This document shows positions 1 to 7,238 of a stretch of 11,613 bases of DNA, one piece after another. Numbering within the stretch: the stretch's first letter is position 1; each line of letters starts with the position of its first letter. Position numbers and translations under genes: made by a program. Source of the DNA: Planctomycetota bacterium (lineage in GTDB: Bacteria; Planctomycetota; PUPC01); NCBI GenBank assembly GCA_003559755.1, contig PWKM01000312.1:1-11613 (forward strand). The letters run 5' to 3'. The notes below the pieces were generated by a model, which saw only the letters and a list, made by a program, of their open reading frames with translations, made no database searches and was not told the origin of the DNA.

Positions 1-45
1 CATGTCCGCCAACCGGATACGGAACGCGATCGGGAAAAATTCCAC
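1..45 (-). CDS. Possible 5' end of a leftward gene (partial, 15 codons)
   Basis: On the minus strand a GTG at 45-43 opens a frame that stays open to the window edge and reads V-E-F-F-P-I-A-F-R-I-R-L-A-D-M, a plausible protein start. A clear Shine-Dalgarno, GAGGAG, lies five bases before the GTG, which is the main reason to believe it. A rival frame from an ATG at 58-56 is also open to the edge but reads less like protein. The product cannot be identified from 15 codons. If real, the gene is divergent from the HAMP protein gene and shares its upstream region. Confidence 0.35.
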   Translation of the reverse strand, partial: MEFFPIAFRIRLADM

Positions 46-291
46 AGGTGCTCCTCATGTGCTCCGATTCGCGGATCCGATGATGTTTTTTCGAAGGAAA
101 TTATTGAGGAAACGCCCCGGCCTCAACGCAAGACCAAACCGAGATTGCAGGCCCGATTGATTGCGACGACCGGTACCGGCTGTCAGGCAATGTCGAATTG
201 CTATTGAGGAGAAGCCGTTTGATATGCTATACTCAGGGGCATCGGGTTGCAGGGCAGCTTGTTCGGAATATCAACGTATTCGGGTGTGCCC
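46..291. other. Non-coding upstream region between divergent starts
   Basis: This stretch is visibly richer in A and T than the rest of the window and shows no convincing reading frame. It holds the rightward promoter listed separately, a perfect 10-base palindrome CCGGTACCGG at 170-179, and two exact copies of TATTGAGGA at 102-110 and 202-210, exactly 100 bp apart. On the minus strand a poor promoter-like pair (TTGAGG at 126-121, AATAAT at 105-100, spacer only 15) could serve the possible leftward gene. The palindrome and direct repeat could be regulator sites, but nothing proves it. Confidence 0.4.
204..233 (+). promoter_or_regulatory. Sigma70-like promoter for the HAMP protein gene
   Basis: The -35 box TTGAGG (204-209, four of six consensus bases) is followed after 18 bases by a -10 box TATACT (228-233, five of six). 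Transcription would start near 240, leaving about 50 bases before the preferred TTG start at 292. It would leave almost no leader for the further-upstream TTG at 247, which helps decide the start. Confidence 0.5.
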
Positions 292-795
292 TTGGCGAAG
301 AAGACCAATCGACGCAGAACACTCATTATCGATCCCCGCCTCCAGTTCCGGTACCTGGTCCTCCCAATCCTGGTAACGGTGACGACCGGGGTGTGTCTGT
401 TCATCCTGTTCTATCTCCAGGGCGAGGTCTTGTGGGCGGTGGACGCCGACGAGGCGGCCCGGGCGGAAATGCTGGCGGTTCGGTTGCAGGCGGCGATCGC
501 CGTCGGTGCGATCATCCTCGCTCATATTGCCCTGGTTGTATGGCTTGGGTTGGTGGCGTCGCACCGAGTCGCCGGGCCTGTCTATCGGTTCATGAAAACG
601 ATGAAAGCGGTCTCGTCCGTTAAGGCCCCGCTCCGGGTGACTCTGCGCGAGCGGGACCAGCTCAAGGAGATGGCCCGCGAGTTCAACGCGATGATGGAGC
701 GGCTGGCTGTGGAGGGCACGCCGAGCGACGAATCCGAGGAGGACGGCGTGGGGCCGGAATACGGTGCCGGGAAACCCGAAGAACCGCCGGCCTGA
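292..795 (+). CDS. Small stand-alone HAMP-domain inner-membrane protein
   Basis: This protein of about 167 residues looks like a signal-transduction module without an output domain. A basic N-terminus (KKTNRRR) precedes a first membrane helix at about 21-42, a short extracytoplasmic segment at 43-66, and a second helix at about 67-89. A HAMP domain fills about 88-139: the conserved Pro is in RVAGPVYRF, and the second half reads LRERDQLKEMAREFNAMMERL-like, matching the HAMP pattern of an acidic residue followed by FNxM. The tail from 140 is short, acidic and probably disordered. No histidine kinase, methyl-accepting, GGDEF or other output follows. HAMP domains normally relay signals between membrane helices and a cytoplasmic output, so this one may work with a separate partner. 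Start choice: TTG 292 has GGGTG five to six bases upstream; GTG 286 and TTG 247 are alternatives in the same frame. Gene boundary and fold are fairly certain, role unknown. Confidence 0.8.
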   Translation: MAKKTNRRRTLIIDPRLQFRYLVLPILVTVTTGVCLFILFYLQGEVLWAVDADEAARAEMLAVRLQAAIAVGAIILAHIALVVWLGLVASHRVAGPVYRFMKTMKAVSSVKAPLRVTLRERDQLKEMAREFNAMMERLAVEGTPSDESEEDGVGPEYGAGKPEEPPA

Positions 796-828
796 GCACG
801 GATCGGAAACGCCGCCCGGCCGGGTACT

Positions 829-859
829 TGCCCGGCGGGGGCAAGCGTGTTAGGATAAT
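829..859 (+). promoter_or_regulatory. Weak candidate promoter before the TPR-like gene
   Basis: TTGCCC (829-834) is followed by GATAAT (854-859, five of six to TATAAT) at a long 19-base spacing, or by TAGGAT (851-856) at 16 bases. Either would start a transcript with a leader of about 30 bases. The -35 overlaps a small GC hairpin (GCCGGG 819-824 with CCCGGC 831-836), which could instead be a weak end for the HAMP gene transcript. Confidence 0.3.
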
Positions 860-895
860 GCCGTCAGTGAGGATATAGATATTAAGGACAGAGCC

Positions 896-1972
896 ATGAA
901 AAGAATTGTGTGGACAACACTGCTCGCCCTGCTGATGCTCGCCCCGGCCGTCGCCGACCAGCCGGGGTCGATGGCCGAGCAGTATCGCCAGGTGCTCGCC
1001 CAGGTCCGGGAAGACCCGGGCCATGGGTATGCCGTGCTCCAGCTTCTGCCCCCGGTCGATGTCGAAGACCAGGCGGAGCGGGAAGCCCTGGACGCGGTGA
1101 TCGATGCACTCGCCGGGGCGGTTGAAGAGAACCCGGACGCCTTCGATGTTCGGCTCAATTATCATCGGGCTCTGTGGCGGCGGTTCCTCTATTACCAGAC
1201 GGCGGACGACGGCAAACAGGCGCTGGCCCAGCTTACAACGCTGGCGGAGATAGTGGACCCCGGCTCGATGCAACAGGCCCGGGCGACGTTTGAACGGGCC
1301 GCCGCTGTCCAGACTCTCCTCGCGGCGGTGCAACACGAGACCCTCCCGGCGGACGTGGCGGCACAGGTGGCCGAAGGCGATCCGGCGGAGGTGGCCATCG
1401 CCTATTTCGAGGCGGCGAGGGACGCGGCCCCGCCCGCGGGCTGGCACGACATGCGCTCGGCGTTGGAATTGGGAAGACTCTATTACTCGTCGGCCAACGA
1501 TCTCGAAAAAGCCGAACGATCTCTGCGGAACGCCCTGGAGTTCGACGAGGACCGCGGCTACGTGACCAACCAGGCCTACGATCTCCTGGGCCGAATCGAG
1601 CTGGCTCGCGGCAGGCCGGACCGGGCGCTGATCATGCTGAACGCGGCCGCGAACGTCACCCCCGACCCGACCCTGCTGACTGAAGGGTTCGCCGGGCGCC
1701 TGGCCGTCGATCTGATCAAGCTCGACCACACACGGGAAGTCCTCCAATACCTGGAAACGGTCAATAAGATCACCGAAGACAACGACGGCCAGCAGAGCCC
1801 GCACGTCAATTACGCACTGGCCCTGGCCTACATGAAACGGGGACAGAAGGGGCCGGCCATCCTCTTCTGGCAGCGGTACCTCGAGATGAGCGAAACCGGC
1901 CCCGGCGCCGATGCCCGACGGGAAAGGGCACAGAAGGAAGCCGACCGGCTCGCCGCCCAGGGGATCGACTGA
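896..1972 (+). CDS. Exported TPR-like helical repeat protein
   Basis: This 358-residue protein starts with a clear Sec signal peptide: basic MKR, hydrophobic core to about residue 17, and an Ala-x-Ala site giving probable cleavage after A20. The mature part is almost all helical and alanine-rich. TPR-like helix pairs are best seen at about 186-218 (small and large residues spaced as in ELGRLYYSSANDLEKAERSL), 223-256 (DLLGRIELARGRPDRALIML) and 303-336 (NYALALAYMKRGQKGPAILF). The 40-180 region is probably degenerate repeats. No catalytic motif is visible, so a scaffold or adaptor role in the periplasm or at the outer membrane is likely; the partner is unknown. AAGGA at 884-888 sits seven bases before the ATG and fixes the start. 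It follows the HAMP gene by 100 bp on the same strand, but a promoter-like element lies between. TPR assignment is by pattern only. Confidence 0.85.
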   Translation: MKRIVWTTLLALLMLAPAVADQPGSMAEQYRQVLAQVREDPGHGYAVLQLLPPVDVEDQAEREALDAVIDALAGAVEENPDAFDVRLNYHRALWRRFLYYQTADDGKQALAQLTTLAEIVDPGSMQQARATFERAAAVQTLLAAVQHETLPADVAAQVAEGDPAEVAIAYFEAARDAAPPAGWHDMRSALELGRLYYSSANDLEKAERSLRNALEFDEDRGYVTNQAYDLLGRIELARGRPDRALIMLNAAANVTPDPTLLTEGFAGRLAVDLIKLDHTREVLQYLETVNKITEDNDGQQSPHVNYALALAYMKRGQKGPAILFWQRYLEMSETGPGADARRERAQKEADRLAAQGID

Positions 1973-1987
1973 TTCGAGCCGCAGCAT

Positions 1988-2011
1988 CCCGCTCGGTCAG
2001 GGATCAGCGGG
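1988..2011. terminator. Hairpin between convergent genes, possible bidirectional terminator
   Basis: CCCGCT (1988-1993) pairs with AGCGGG (2006-2011) around a 12-base loop. It lies 15 bases after the stop of the TPR-like gene and overlaps the stop codon of the convergent queC. There is no U-tract on either side, so intrinsic termination would be weak. Confidence 0.25.
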
Positions 2012-2738
2012 CGTCAGGGGGAGAGAGTGCCGGGTCGGGCTGGCCGGCCTGTTCGAACGCCCGGCCGCGCAGGCGGCAACTATCACACTCGCCGCACGCC
2101 ACGTCCGTATTGCGATAGCACGACCAACTGAGATGGAGCGGTGCGCCCAGTGCGAGGCCCGTGCGCACGATGTCGGCCTTGCTCCTGTCGATCAGCGGCG
2201 TCATCAGTCGGATGTCTGCCTCGGGGCGGGTGCCCAGGTCCACCAGCCGCTGGGCGGCGTCGAAATAAGGCCGGCGGCAGTCGGGGTATCCCGAACTGTC
2301 CTGCTCGACCACGCCCAGGTAAATCCGGTCCGCCGGCAGGACCTCGGCCCAGGAGACGGCGATGCTGATGATGTGCGTGTTGCGGAAGGGCACGTAGGTG
2401 TTGGGGATGGCCGGCGGGCCGTCCTCCGGTCCGGAGTCCGGTGCCTGGGGCACGGCGATCGTCCGGTCGGTCAAGCTCGATCCGCCAATCCGGGCCAGGT
2501 AGCCGATGTGTGCGACCAGCCGCCGGTCGGTCGGCACGCCGTAGAACTCGGCGATCCGGTCGAACGCCAGCCGCTCGCGAGCCGCTGTCCGTTGGCCGTA
2601 GCTCACGTGGAGCAGGGCCAACTCGGCTTCCTCGGCGGCCAACGCGGTGGTCACGCAACTGTCCAGCCCGCCGCTGAGGCAGATGATCGCCACCGGTTTG
2701 TCCGCGTTGTTCCGGCCCGGATCGTCGTCAGGTGTCAT
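2004..2738 (-). CDS. queC: 7-cyano-7-deazaguanine (preQ0) synthase QueC
   Basis: QueC is a cytoplasmic enzyme that turns 7-carboxy-7-deazaguanine, ammonia and ATP into preQ0, the nitrile precursor of the tRNA base queuosine. This 244-residue protein has the PP-loop ATP-binding motif SGGLDS at 22-27, the family signatures VPFRN (116-120) and YPDCRRPYFDA (151-161), and the C-terminal zinc site: Cys207, then Cys215, Cys218 and Cys221 in the pattern C-x7-CGEC-x2-C followed by RGRAF. Length is slightly above the usual 220-230 because of a polar N-terminal extension of about 14 residues. It is the last gene of the lptF-lptG-queC run. Its ATG overlaps the lptG stop by four bases (ATGA), so translation is probably coupled. 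Other queuosine genes (queD, queE, folE) are not in the window. Assignment is very secure. Confidence 0.96.
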   Translation of the reverse strand: MTPDDDPGRNNADKPVAIICLSGGLDSCVTTALAAEEAELALLHVSYGQRTAARERLAFDRIAEFYGVPTDRRLVAHIGYLARIGGSSLTDRTIAVPQAPDSGPEDGPPAIPNTYVPFRNTHIISIAVSWAEVLPADRIYLGVVEQDSSGYPDCRRPYFDAAQRLVDLGTRPEADIRLMTPLIDRSKADIVRTGLALGAPLHLSWSCYRNTDVACGECDSCRLRGRAFEQAGQPDPALSPPDAR

Positions 2739-4153
2739 ACCCGGTCCATATTCCTGAACAGGTAGAGCCCGATGATGCCGAACAGGATCGTGGGGAACAG
2801 TCCGGCGAACGGCGGCCATCGCCATATCGGGGTCTGGCGGTATGCCAGATCGACGGAGACGATGTTCGTCCCGATGTATGCCATAGTGATGAGTGCTGCC
2901 AGAGCGACGCCGGTCAGTGGCGAGCGGGTATCCTGGCGAAATACGAGGGGGAGTGCGAGCAGGACGAGCACGATGTTGGCGAACGGATAGGCGATGCGGT
3001 TCCAGATGGTCACCCAGCAGCGCTGTTGGAAGCGGGGGCTGGGGAAGGTCGCCGCCCATTGAGCCAGGTCGGCCAGGGTCATCATCGCACTGGCCCTGCG
3101 GAACTCGCCGCTCCAGATGTCGGCGGGCCGGAGAGAGCCGGGGAAGGGTGTCCCGGGCGCGAGTTCCTCGTGGACGATGGCCCGGGCATCGAGGTCCAGC
3201 CCGCCGATCCGCACCGCCCCGAACATCAGCCACCGGTCGCCGACCCACACCATGCGGTCCACGACGAGCCGGCCGGCCTCCGGGTCCGCCGGGTCGATGA
3301 CCTCGATCCCGCGGGCGACCGGCCAGAAGCTTTCGGGGGTTCCGCCTTCGGTGTATTCGCCGAACCGGAACGCCCGTCGTGCGTCGTCGGTCTGGTCTGC
3401 GGTGAGCAGTGCCCCGGTCCGTCCGGACCGGTAGCCGTCGATGAGTTCCGCCACCGCCTCGCTTCGGAACCGGCGGGGCGGTTGATCGCGGCGGGTCACC
3501 CCGTCGCCGGTCATCTCGGGCCCTTGCAGGAACCACAGGTCCCAGTCGCCCCGGTTCGGAGCGAATGCCCGCCGGGCTGTGACCACCCTCGACCAGCCGG
3601 TCTGTGTATGGTCCCAGGTGATCTCGATGTCCGACAGGGTGGGCAGGGGCGTCTCTTCGTCGTAGGAGTCGATCAGGATGAACCGGCCGGCCCGGTCGAT
3701 CGCGTGGGAGAGGCCGACGTGAGTCTTGCCACCATCGCGGGCCGCGCGCTCGGCCCGATCCAGCGGCTCCCGCAGGGCGGGCACCAGGAACTCCTGGTTC
3801 AGGCCGGCGAACACCATCACCAGGACGGAACAGGCGATGATGGGGACGGCACTGCGGCGAACACTGACTCCCGCCGCCCGGATGGCGCACAGCTCGTTGC
3901 TGCCTTGCAGGCGGAGCAGGCAGATGACCGCGGGCAGGGCGGTGAGCATGGGCATGATCTGAACGAGGTACCAGGGCGTATGCAGCAGGTAGTACACGGC
4001 GGCGAGTTGGATGGTCTCGGCGAAGGTCGGGCGGAGGAACTCGTCGATGTTCGCGATGAAGTCGATGACCGCGAACAGGCCGACCAGGCCGCCCAGACAG
4101 AGCAGGAACGGCCCCCAGAAGGTCAACGCGATATAGGTGTCGATCTTCTTCAC
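2735..4153 (-). CDS. lptG: LPS export permease, LptG-like (YjgP/YjgQ family)
   Basis: In the LptB2FG complex LptG and LptF form the inner-membrane half of the ABC transporter that extracts LPS and hands it to the periplasmic bridge. This 472-residue protein has the family layout: three N-terminal helices (about 12-34, 60-82, 101-123), a large periplasmic domain (about 124-380), and three C-terminal helices (about 386-405, 413-435, 447-466). The cytoplasmic coupling segment between helices 2 and 3 carries the conserved NELCAIRAAGVS (86-97). The N-terminus (IDTYIALTFWGPF) is LptG-like, and the C-terminal WNRIAYPFANIVLVLLALPL is typical. It is about 110 residues longer than the roughly 360 of E. 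coli LptG, the excess lying in the periplasmic domain. The start is GTG 4153, 12 bases after the lptF stop; the Shine-Dalgarno is weak (GGGCGG), so coupling to lptF is likely. LptA, LptB and LptC are not nearby. Confidence 0.92.
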   Translation of the reverse strand: MKKIDTYIALTFWGPFLLCLGGLVGLFAVIDFIANIDEFLRPTFAETIQLAAVYYLLHTPWYLVQIMPMLTALPAVICLLRLQGSNELCAIRAAGVSVRRSAVPIIACSVLVMVFAGLNQEFLVPALREPLDRAERAARDGGKTHVGLSHAIDRAGRFILIDSYDEETPLPTLSDIEITWDHTQTGWSRVVTARRAFAPNRGDWDLWFLQGPEMTGDGVTRRDQPPRRFRSEAVAELIDGYRSGRTGALLTADQTDDARRAFRFGEYTEGGTPESFWPVARGIEVIDPADPEAGRLVVDRMVWVGDRWLMFGAVRIGGLDLDARAIVHEELAPGTPFPGSLRPADIWSGEFRRASAMMTLADLAQWAATFPSPRFQQRCWVTIWNRIAYPFANIVLVLLALPLVFRQDTRSPLTGVALAALITMAYIGTNIVSVDLAYRQTPIWRWPPFAGLFPTILFGIIGLYLFRNMDRV

Positions 4154-4165
4154 GTGTACACCGCC

Positions 4166-5449
4166 CTATCGCCGCAGCATGTATGTGTTGAGTATCAGGC
4201 CGGCTGCCGCCATCAGGCCCAACATCCCCCATATGGAGACGGCCGGCGAGATCACGCCGGAGGTGCCGAGCTTGGTGGCCGCTCCCAGAAGGGGATAGAA
4301 TATCCCGAGGACGACGCATATCCCCAGGGCGAATGCGACCAGCTTTCGGCCGCGGCGGGTGATGATGCCCAGCGGGACGGCGATCGCCGCCAGCAGGAGA
4401 GGGGCGAGCGCCAGGGCCGACCGCTTGTGGGCCTCGGTGAGCCAGTAGAGCGACTGGTCCGCCCAGTCCTGCCACCGCTTCATAGCGTATTCCCAGCCCT
4501 CCGACGTCTTGTCGGTCGGGTCGGGCGGCTTCCGTACGCCGTCGGCGATCTCACGTCGCCGCTCGGCCGCCTTCCGAAACAGCGTGCCGCTGGTCATGTG
4601 TCGGCCTCTTTGGGGGACGAAGACCAACTGGCTCATGTCCCGCAGGGGGATGGGGATGATGGCCTGGCCGTAGTACGCCCTCTCGAATTCGAGCGGACCG
4701 GCCCCCTCGGGGATTCGGTACATCTCGCCTTTGCCGGCCAGCGGGTCCCGCTGGCCCTCCGCCGGGCGTTCGCCCTCGAGGTAAAAAACGAGCAGACCCT
4801 CTGCATCGGAGAATTCGAACCGTCCGCGCGGCGCTTTCAGGTAGGTCCTCTGCTGTTTGCCGGAGATGTCTCCGGCGGACGGAAGCAGCCGCTGCTCGAA
4901 CACGATCACCACGCCTTCGAATGAATCGTCGGGGTTCACCCGCCGGATGTACACCTTGTTCCGGCCGATATCGATCACCGGTTCGCCCAGGGTGATGGCG
5001 GCAACCTGCTCCCAGGCGGCGGTCCCCCGTAACTGGGCATACTGGTCGAACCGCGTCTTGGGCACCACGTGGTGGTTGAGGACGCCGCACATCGCCACGA
5101 GCAGGACCGCACTCATGGCCGCGGGGCTGAGCACCCGCCACAGGTGCCCCCCCGAGGCCCGGAGCGCCGTCAGCTCGTTGGCCTCGGCCATCCGGCTGTA
5201 GGTCATCACGCAGGCCACCACGAACGCGGTGGGGACCGTCCAACTCAAGGCATAGGGGAACATCAAGGGCAGGTATCGGATGATGAAGGGTGCCGGGATG
5301 CCCTCGCGGACCGGCTCGACGAGGAACCGCAGCATCATCAGGAACGTGAGCGCCCCCAGGGTCACACCGAAGGTCAGCCACAGCTCGCGCAGCACGTAAC
5401 GCTCGAGCCGGGTCACCGGGATGAATCGTTTGAATCGATTGCGAGTCAC
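4166..5449 (-). CDS. lptF: LPS export permease, LptF-like (YjgP/YjgQ family)
   Basis: This is the partner of the downstream LptG in the LptB2FG LPS extractor. The 427-residue protein shows helices at about 24-46, 64-84 and 107-129, a periplasmic domain to about 340, then helices at about 346-362, 369-391 and 402-423. The conserved coupling segment before helix 3 is EANELTALRASGG (89-101), and the C-terminal part has the family's KRSALALAPLLLAAIAVPLG followed by RRGRK. Naming it LptF rather than LptG rests on its first position in the pair and its RLERYVLRELWLTF N-terminus; the two paralogues are hard to separate by eye. It is moderately longer than E. coli LptF (366), with a charged stretch at about 290-340. 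The start is GTG 5449, with GGGTG seven bases upstream; GTG 5416 is an alternative. It is the first gene of the operon, with a good promoter and a leader of about 70 bases. Confidence 0.92.
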   Translation of the reverse strand: MTRNRFKRFIPVTRLERYVLRELWLTFGVTLGALTFLMMLRFLVEPVREGIPAPFIIRYLPLMFPYALSWTVPTAFVVACVMTYSRMAEANELTALRASGGHLWRVLSPAAMSAVLLVAMCGVLNHHVVPKTRFDQYAQLRGTAAWEQVAAITLGEPVIDIGRNKVYIRRVNPDDSFEGVVIVFEQRLLPSAGDISGKQQRTYLKAPRGRFEFSDAEGLLVFYLEGERPAEGQRDPLAGKGEMYRIPEGAGPLEFERAYYGQAIIPIPLRDMSQLVFVPQRGRHMTSGTLFRKAAERRREIADGVRKPPDPTDKTSEGWEYAMKRWQDWADQSLYWLTEAHKRSALALAPLLLAAIAVPLGIITRRGRKLVAFALGICVVLGIFYPLLGAATKLGTSGVISPAVSIWGMLGLMAAAGLILNTYMLRR

Positions 5450-5500
5450 GATGTTACACCCGGTCTGATGGCATTCTGGGGCTGCACCCGTTGAGGCACC

Positions 5501-5520
5501 GTTACTGCCGTTTCGGTAAC
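5501..5520 (-). other. Hairpin at the predicted 5' end of the lptF mRNA
   Basis: On the minus strand GTTACCG pairs with CG and GTAAC around an AAA loop, seven base pairs with a three-base bulge. It falls right at the start site (about 5521) expected from the promoter at 5528-5556, so it would sit at the extreme 5' end of the lptF-lptG-queC transcript. Hairpins at that place are known to protect mRNAs from decay. The role here is inference. Confidence 0.3.
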
Positions 5521-5527
5521 AATCTAT

Positions 5528-5556
5528 ATGCTACTTTGACCGGCGAGCGCAGTCAA
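5528..5556 (-). promoter_or_regulatory. Sigma70-like promoter of the lptF-lptG-queC operon
   Basis: On the minus strand the -35 box TTGACT (5556-5551, five of six to consensus) and a -10 box TAGCAT (5533-5528, four of six) are separated by exactly 17 bases. Transcription would start near 5521, about 70 bases before the lptF GTG. It lies in the gap after the ceramidase-like gene, so lptFG need not depend on read-through from cmk. Confidence 0.55.
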
Positions 5557-5609
5557 GGATCAGCCGTTTCGAAATCGGAAAGGCGCGGGTACATCGGCAA
5601 TAAGGAGCG

Positions 5610-5635
5610 GCCCGGTGCCGTTGTCCAAACCGGGC
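5610..5635 (-). terminator. Possible terminator hairpin after the ceramidase-like gene
   Basis: GCCCGGT and ACCGGGC form a perfect 7-bp stem (5635-5629 with 5616-5610 on the minus strand) around a 12-base loop, 40 bases past the ceramidase-like stop. The following CGCTCCTTATT is only mildly T-rich, so termination may be incomplete or factor-assisted. Together with the downstream lptF promoter it suggests a transcription-unit boundary. Confidence 0.4.
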
Positions 5636-5675
5636 GGAGCCGACTGGGATTGGTGCCGGGAAGCACTGCCCTCGC

Positions 5676-7232
5676 TCACCACATCCCGTTGATCGCATCA
5701 ACCGTCCAGTCCACCAGGATGCGGCCGCTCTCGGGGCCGACCTCCGTGCTGGCAGGGACGGCGCCGTATGCTCCGCCGCGGACGGAACGCTCGGTGGGCA
5801 AGTACGAGCCGGGCCCGGCGAGTTGGACCAGGAAAGTCTGGACCGCCCGGCTCCGCCCCCGAATCTGTACGCCGAAATCGAGGTACAACTCGAATGGGCT
5901 GCTGGCGAACGCGACGCCGCCCAGTCGGGCGACGTGGATTTCCACCTCGATATGCGGATGCTCTTCCTGGATCGCGTGGCGTTCCACGACGCCCCGGTTC
6001 CACCGTTTTCGGCGGTATGCCCGTGATATGTCGTGATACCAGCGGCCGGTGCGCTCTGCGTCGTCCTCTTCCAGCTCGCGCTTCAGCCGCTCGTAGGTTT
6101 GGCGATACCCGTCGGCGGCCGACGCGGCCCGTTCGGCGTCGCGTTCGGACAACCTGCGCCGGGGCAGTTCGAGCGTCTCGACCCGATGGGTCAGCACGGG
6201 GTCGGTCTCGATCTCCTTCTCGATCAGAGGCCGAATTGCCTCCACTGCATCTGCGATACGCACGGCGATCGCCTGACGCTGGTTGATCCCGGCCAGCCGG
6301 AACATCCGTTCTTCCGCCCGCCTGTCCACCAGGATGCGAGGGGACTGATCTCCGGCCGGCCCATGCTGGGCCAGGACGAATAGCTCGTCGCCGAACCGGC
6401 GGCGCAGTTCCTGCCGCGTTTCGTGCCAGAAGTCCGCACTCACCCGGTATTCGCGCTCGCTCACCTGCGACGGGCAAGCCAGGTTCAGGATCATCCCTGT
6501 CAACTCGCCCTCGGCGTCATAGGTGGTCAGCACGTGCAGGGCATGGTCCTCGTAGCCCTCGATATGACTGAAATTGCGGTTGTTGACCGCTCCGTACATC
6601 CGGCTGCGGCCGTCCCGGTAGGCAACCAGACGGTTCCGACCGACGACGGCGTGGCCCAGGCCGAAGGCGACCGCACCCGGGGCTCGGCTGTTCCACGCCT
6701 CCTTCACCGCCCGGGCGATTCGTTCGCCCGCGAAACCGACATAGTCGGCCGGGGCCACCACGTCCAGCTCGATGCCGTAGGGGAGATCATCCGCCTCGGC
6801 TTCAGGTCGATAACGGCGGCGCAGGGAGGTGAGAGGGGCCGAATGGGTGTGGGTGGCGAACAGCATCACGGAGGTCGGGTCCAGGTCGGGCAGGTCGCGG
6901 CGCAGGTGCTTGCGGACCGTCGCCAGTATGTCCTCGGAGATCGTGATGAGGTCGCAGCTCACCATGACGAAGCGCACCGGTTGGTCGCCCCGGACCGATT
7001 CCAGGGCCAGCGCGGTCGCCGTGATCGGGTCCCGCACGCCTTCGGACACGCGGGCGTGCAACTGTCCGGAGATCAGCACCGAACCCTCCGGTGTAATGTC
7101 TGCGGACGCCCAGCCGAGGCGCAGCGTCCCCTCGCCGTCGGCCCGAGCCGCGGCAACCGGCAGCCCCGAGATCGCAAAAGCCAACACCGATATGATGAGT
7201 CCGAGCTTGATGATGTTCCTATTCAAAGCCAT
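5676..7232 (-). CDS. Secreted neutral/alkaline ceramidase-like hydrolase
   Basis: This 518-residue exported protein belongs to the neutral/alkaline non-lysosomal ceramidase fold. A Sec signal peptide covers residues 1 to about 31 (hydrophobic core 8-25, cleavage near AAARA-D). The family start follows at 37-49 (LRLGWASADITPE). THTHS at 127-131 matches the zinc-binding His motif. GRNR (198-201) and AGDQSP (293-298) match conserved loops. SSPFELY with Glu448, and Tyr477 in GSYLPTERSV, match the later zinc-ligand region. The segment where characterised ceramidases carry a second His and the catalytic Ser reads LNLACPSQ (249-256), so a His is missing there and the substrate may not be ceramide. 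A charged helical insert lies at about 335-420. The start is ATG 7232, with an ideal AAAGGAGG six bases upstream; 27 in-frame codons before it are not protein-like. It follows cmk by 43 bases on the same strand. Fold likely, substrate unknown. Confidence 0.82.
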   Translation of the reverse strand: MALNRNIIKLGLIISVLAFAISGLPVAAARADGEGTLRLGWASADITPEGSVLISGQLHARVSEGVRDPITATALALESVRGDQPVRFVMVSCDLITISEDILATVRKHLRRDLPDLDPTSVMLFATHTHSAPLTSLRRRYRPEAEADDLPYGIELDVVAPADYVGFAGERIARAVKEAWNSRAPGAVAFGLGHAVVGRNRLVAYRDGRSRMYGAVNNRNFSHIEGYEDHALHVLTTYDAEGELTGMILNLACPSQVSEREYRVSADFWHETRQELRRRFGDELFVLAQHGPAGDQSPRILVDRRAEERMFRLAGINQRQAIAVRIADAVEAIRPLIEKEIETDPVLTHRVETLELPRRRLSERDAERAASAADGYRQTYERLKRELEEDDAERTGRWYHDISRAYRRKRWNRGVVERHAIQEEHPHIEVEIHVARLGGVAFASSPFELYLDFGVQIRGRSRAVQTFLVQLAGPGSYLPTERSVRGGAYGAVPASTEVGPESGRILVDWTVDAINGMW

Positions 7233-7238
7233 CACGTG

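Noticed and set aside
819..836. GC hairpin as a terminator after the HAMP protein gene.
   Set aside because: The stem is only six base pairs, lacks a U-tract and overlaps the best -35 candidate of the next gene; kept only as a remark.
683..1987. A 434-codon open frame on the minus strand opposite the TPR-like gene.
   Set aside because: It is antisense to a protein with a clear signal peptide, ribosome site and helical repeats; the minus reading shows no recognisable domain.
2741..4475. Long upstream extension of the queC frame on the minus strand, giving 823 codons.
   Set aside because: The part before ATG 2738 is Pro/Arg/Gly-rich and out of frame with the real lptG and lptF; QueC family homology starts just after 2738.
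2732..4924. A 730-codon open frame on the plus strand running antisense to lptG and lptF.
   Set aside because: Its composition (rich in Asp, Gly, Gln, Pro, Arg, His, no helices or motifs) is that of an antisense shadow in GC-rich DNA, while the minus strand carries clear LptF/LptG features.
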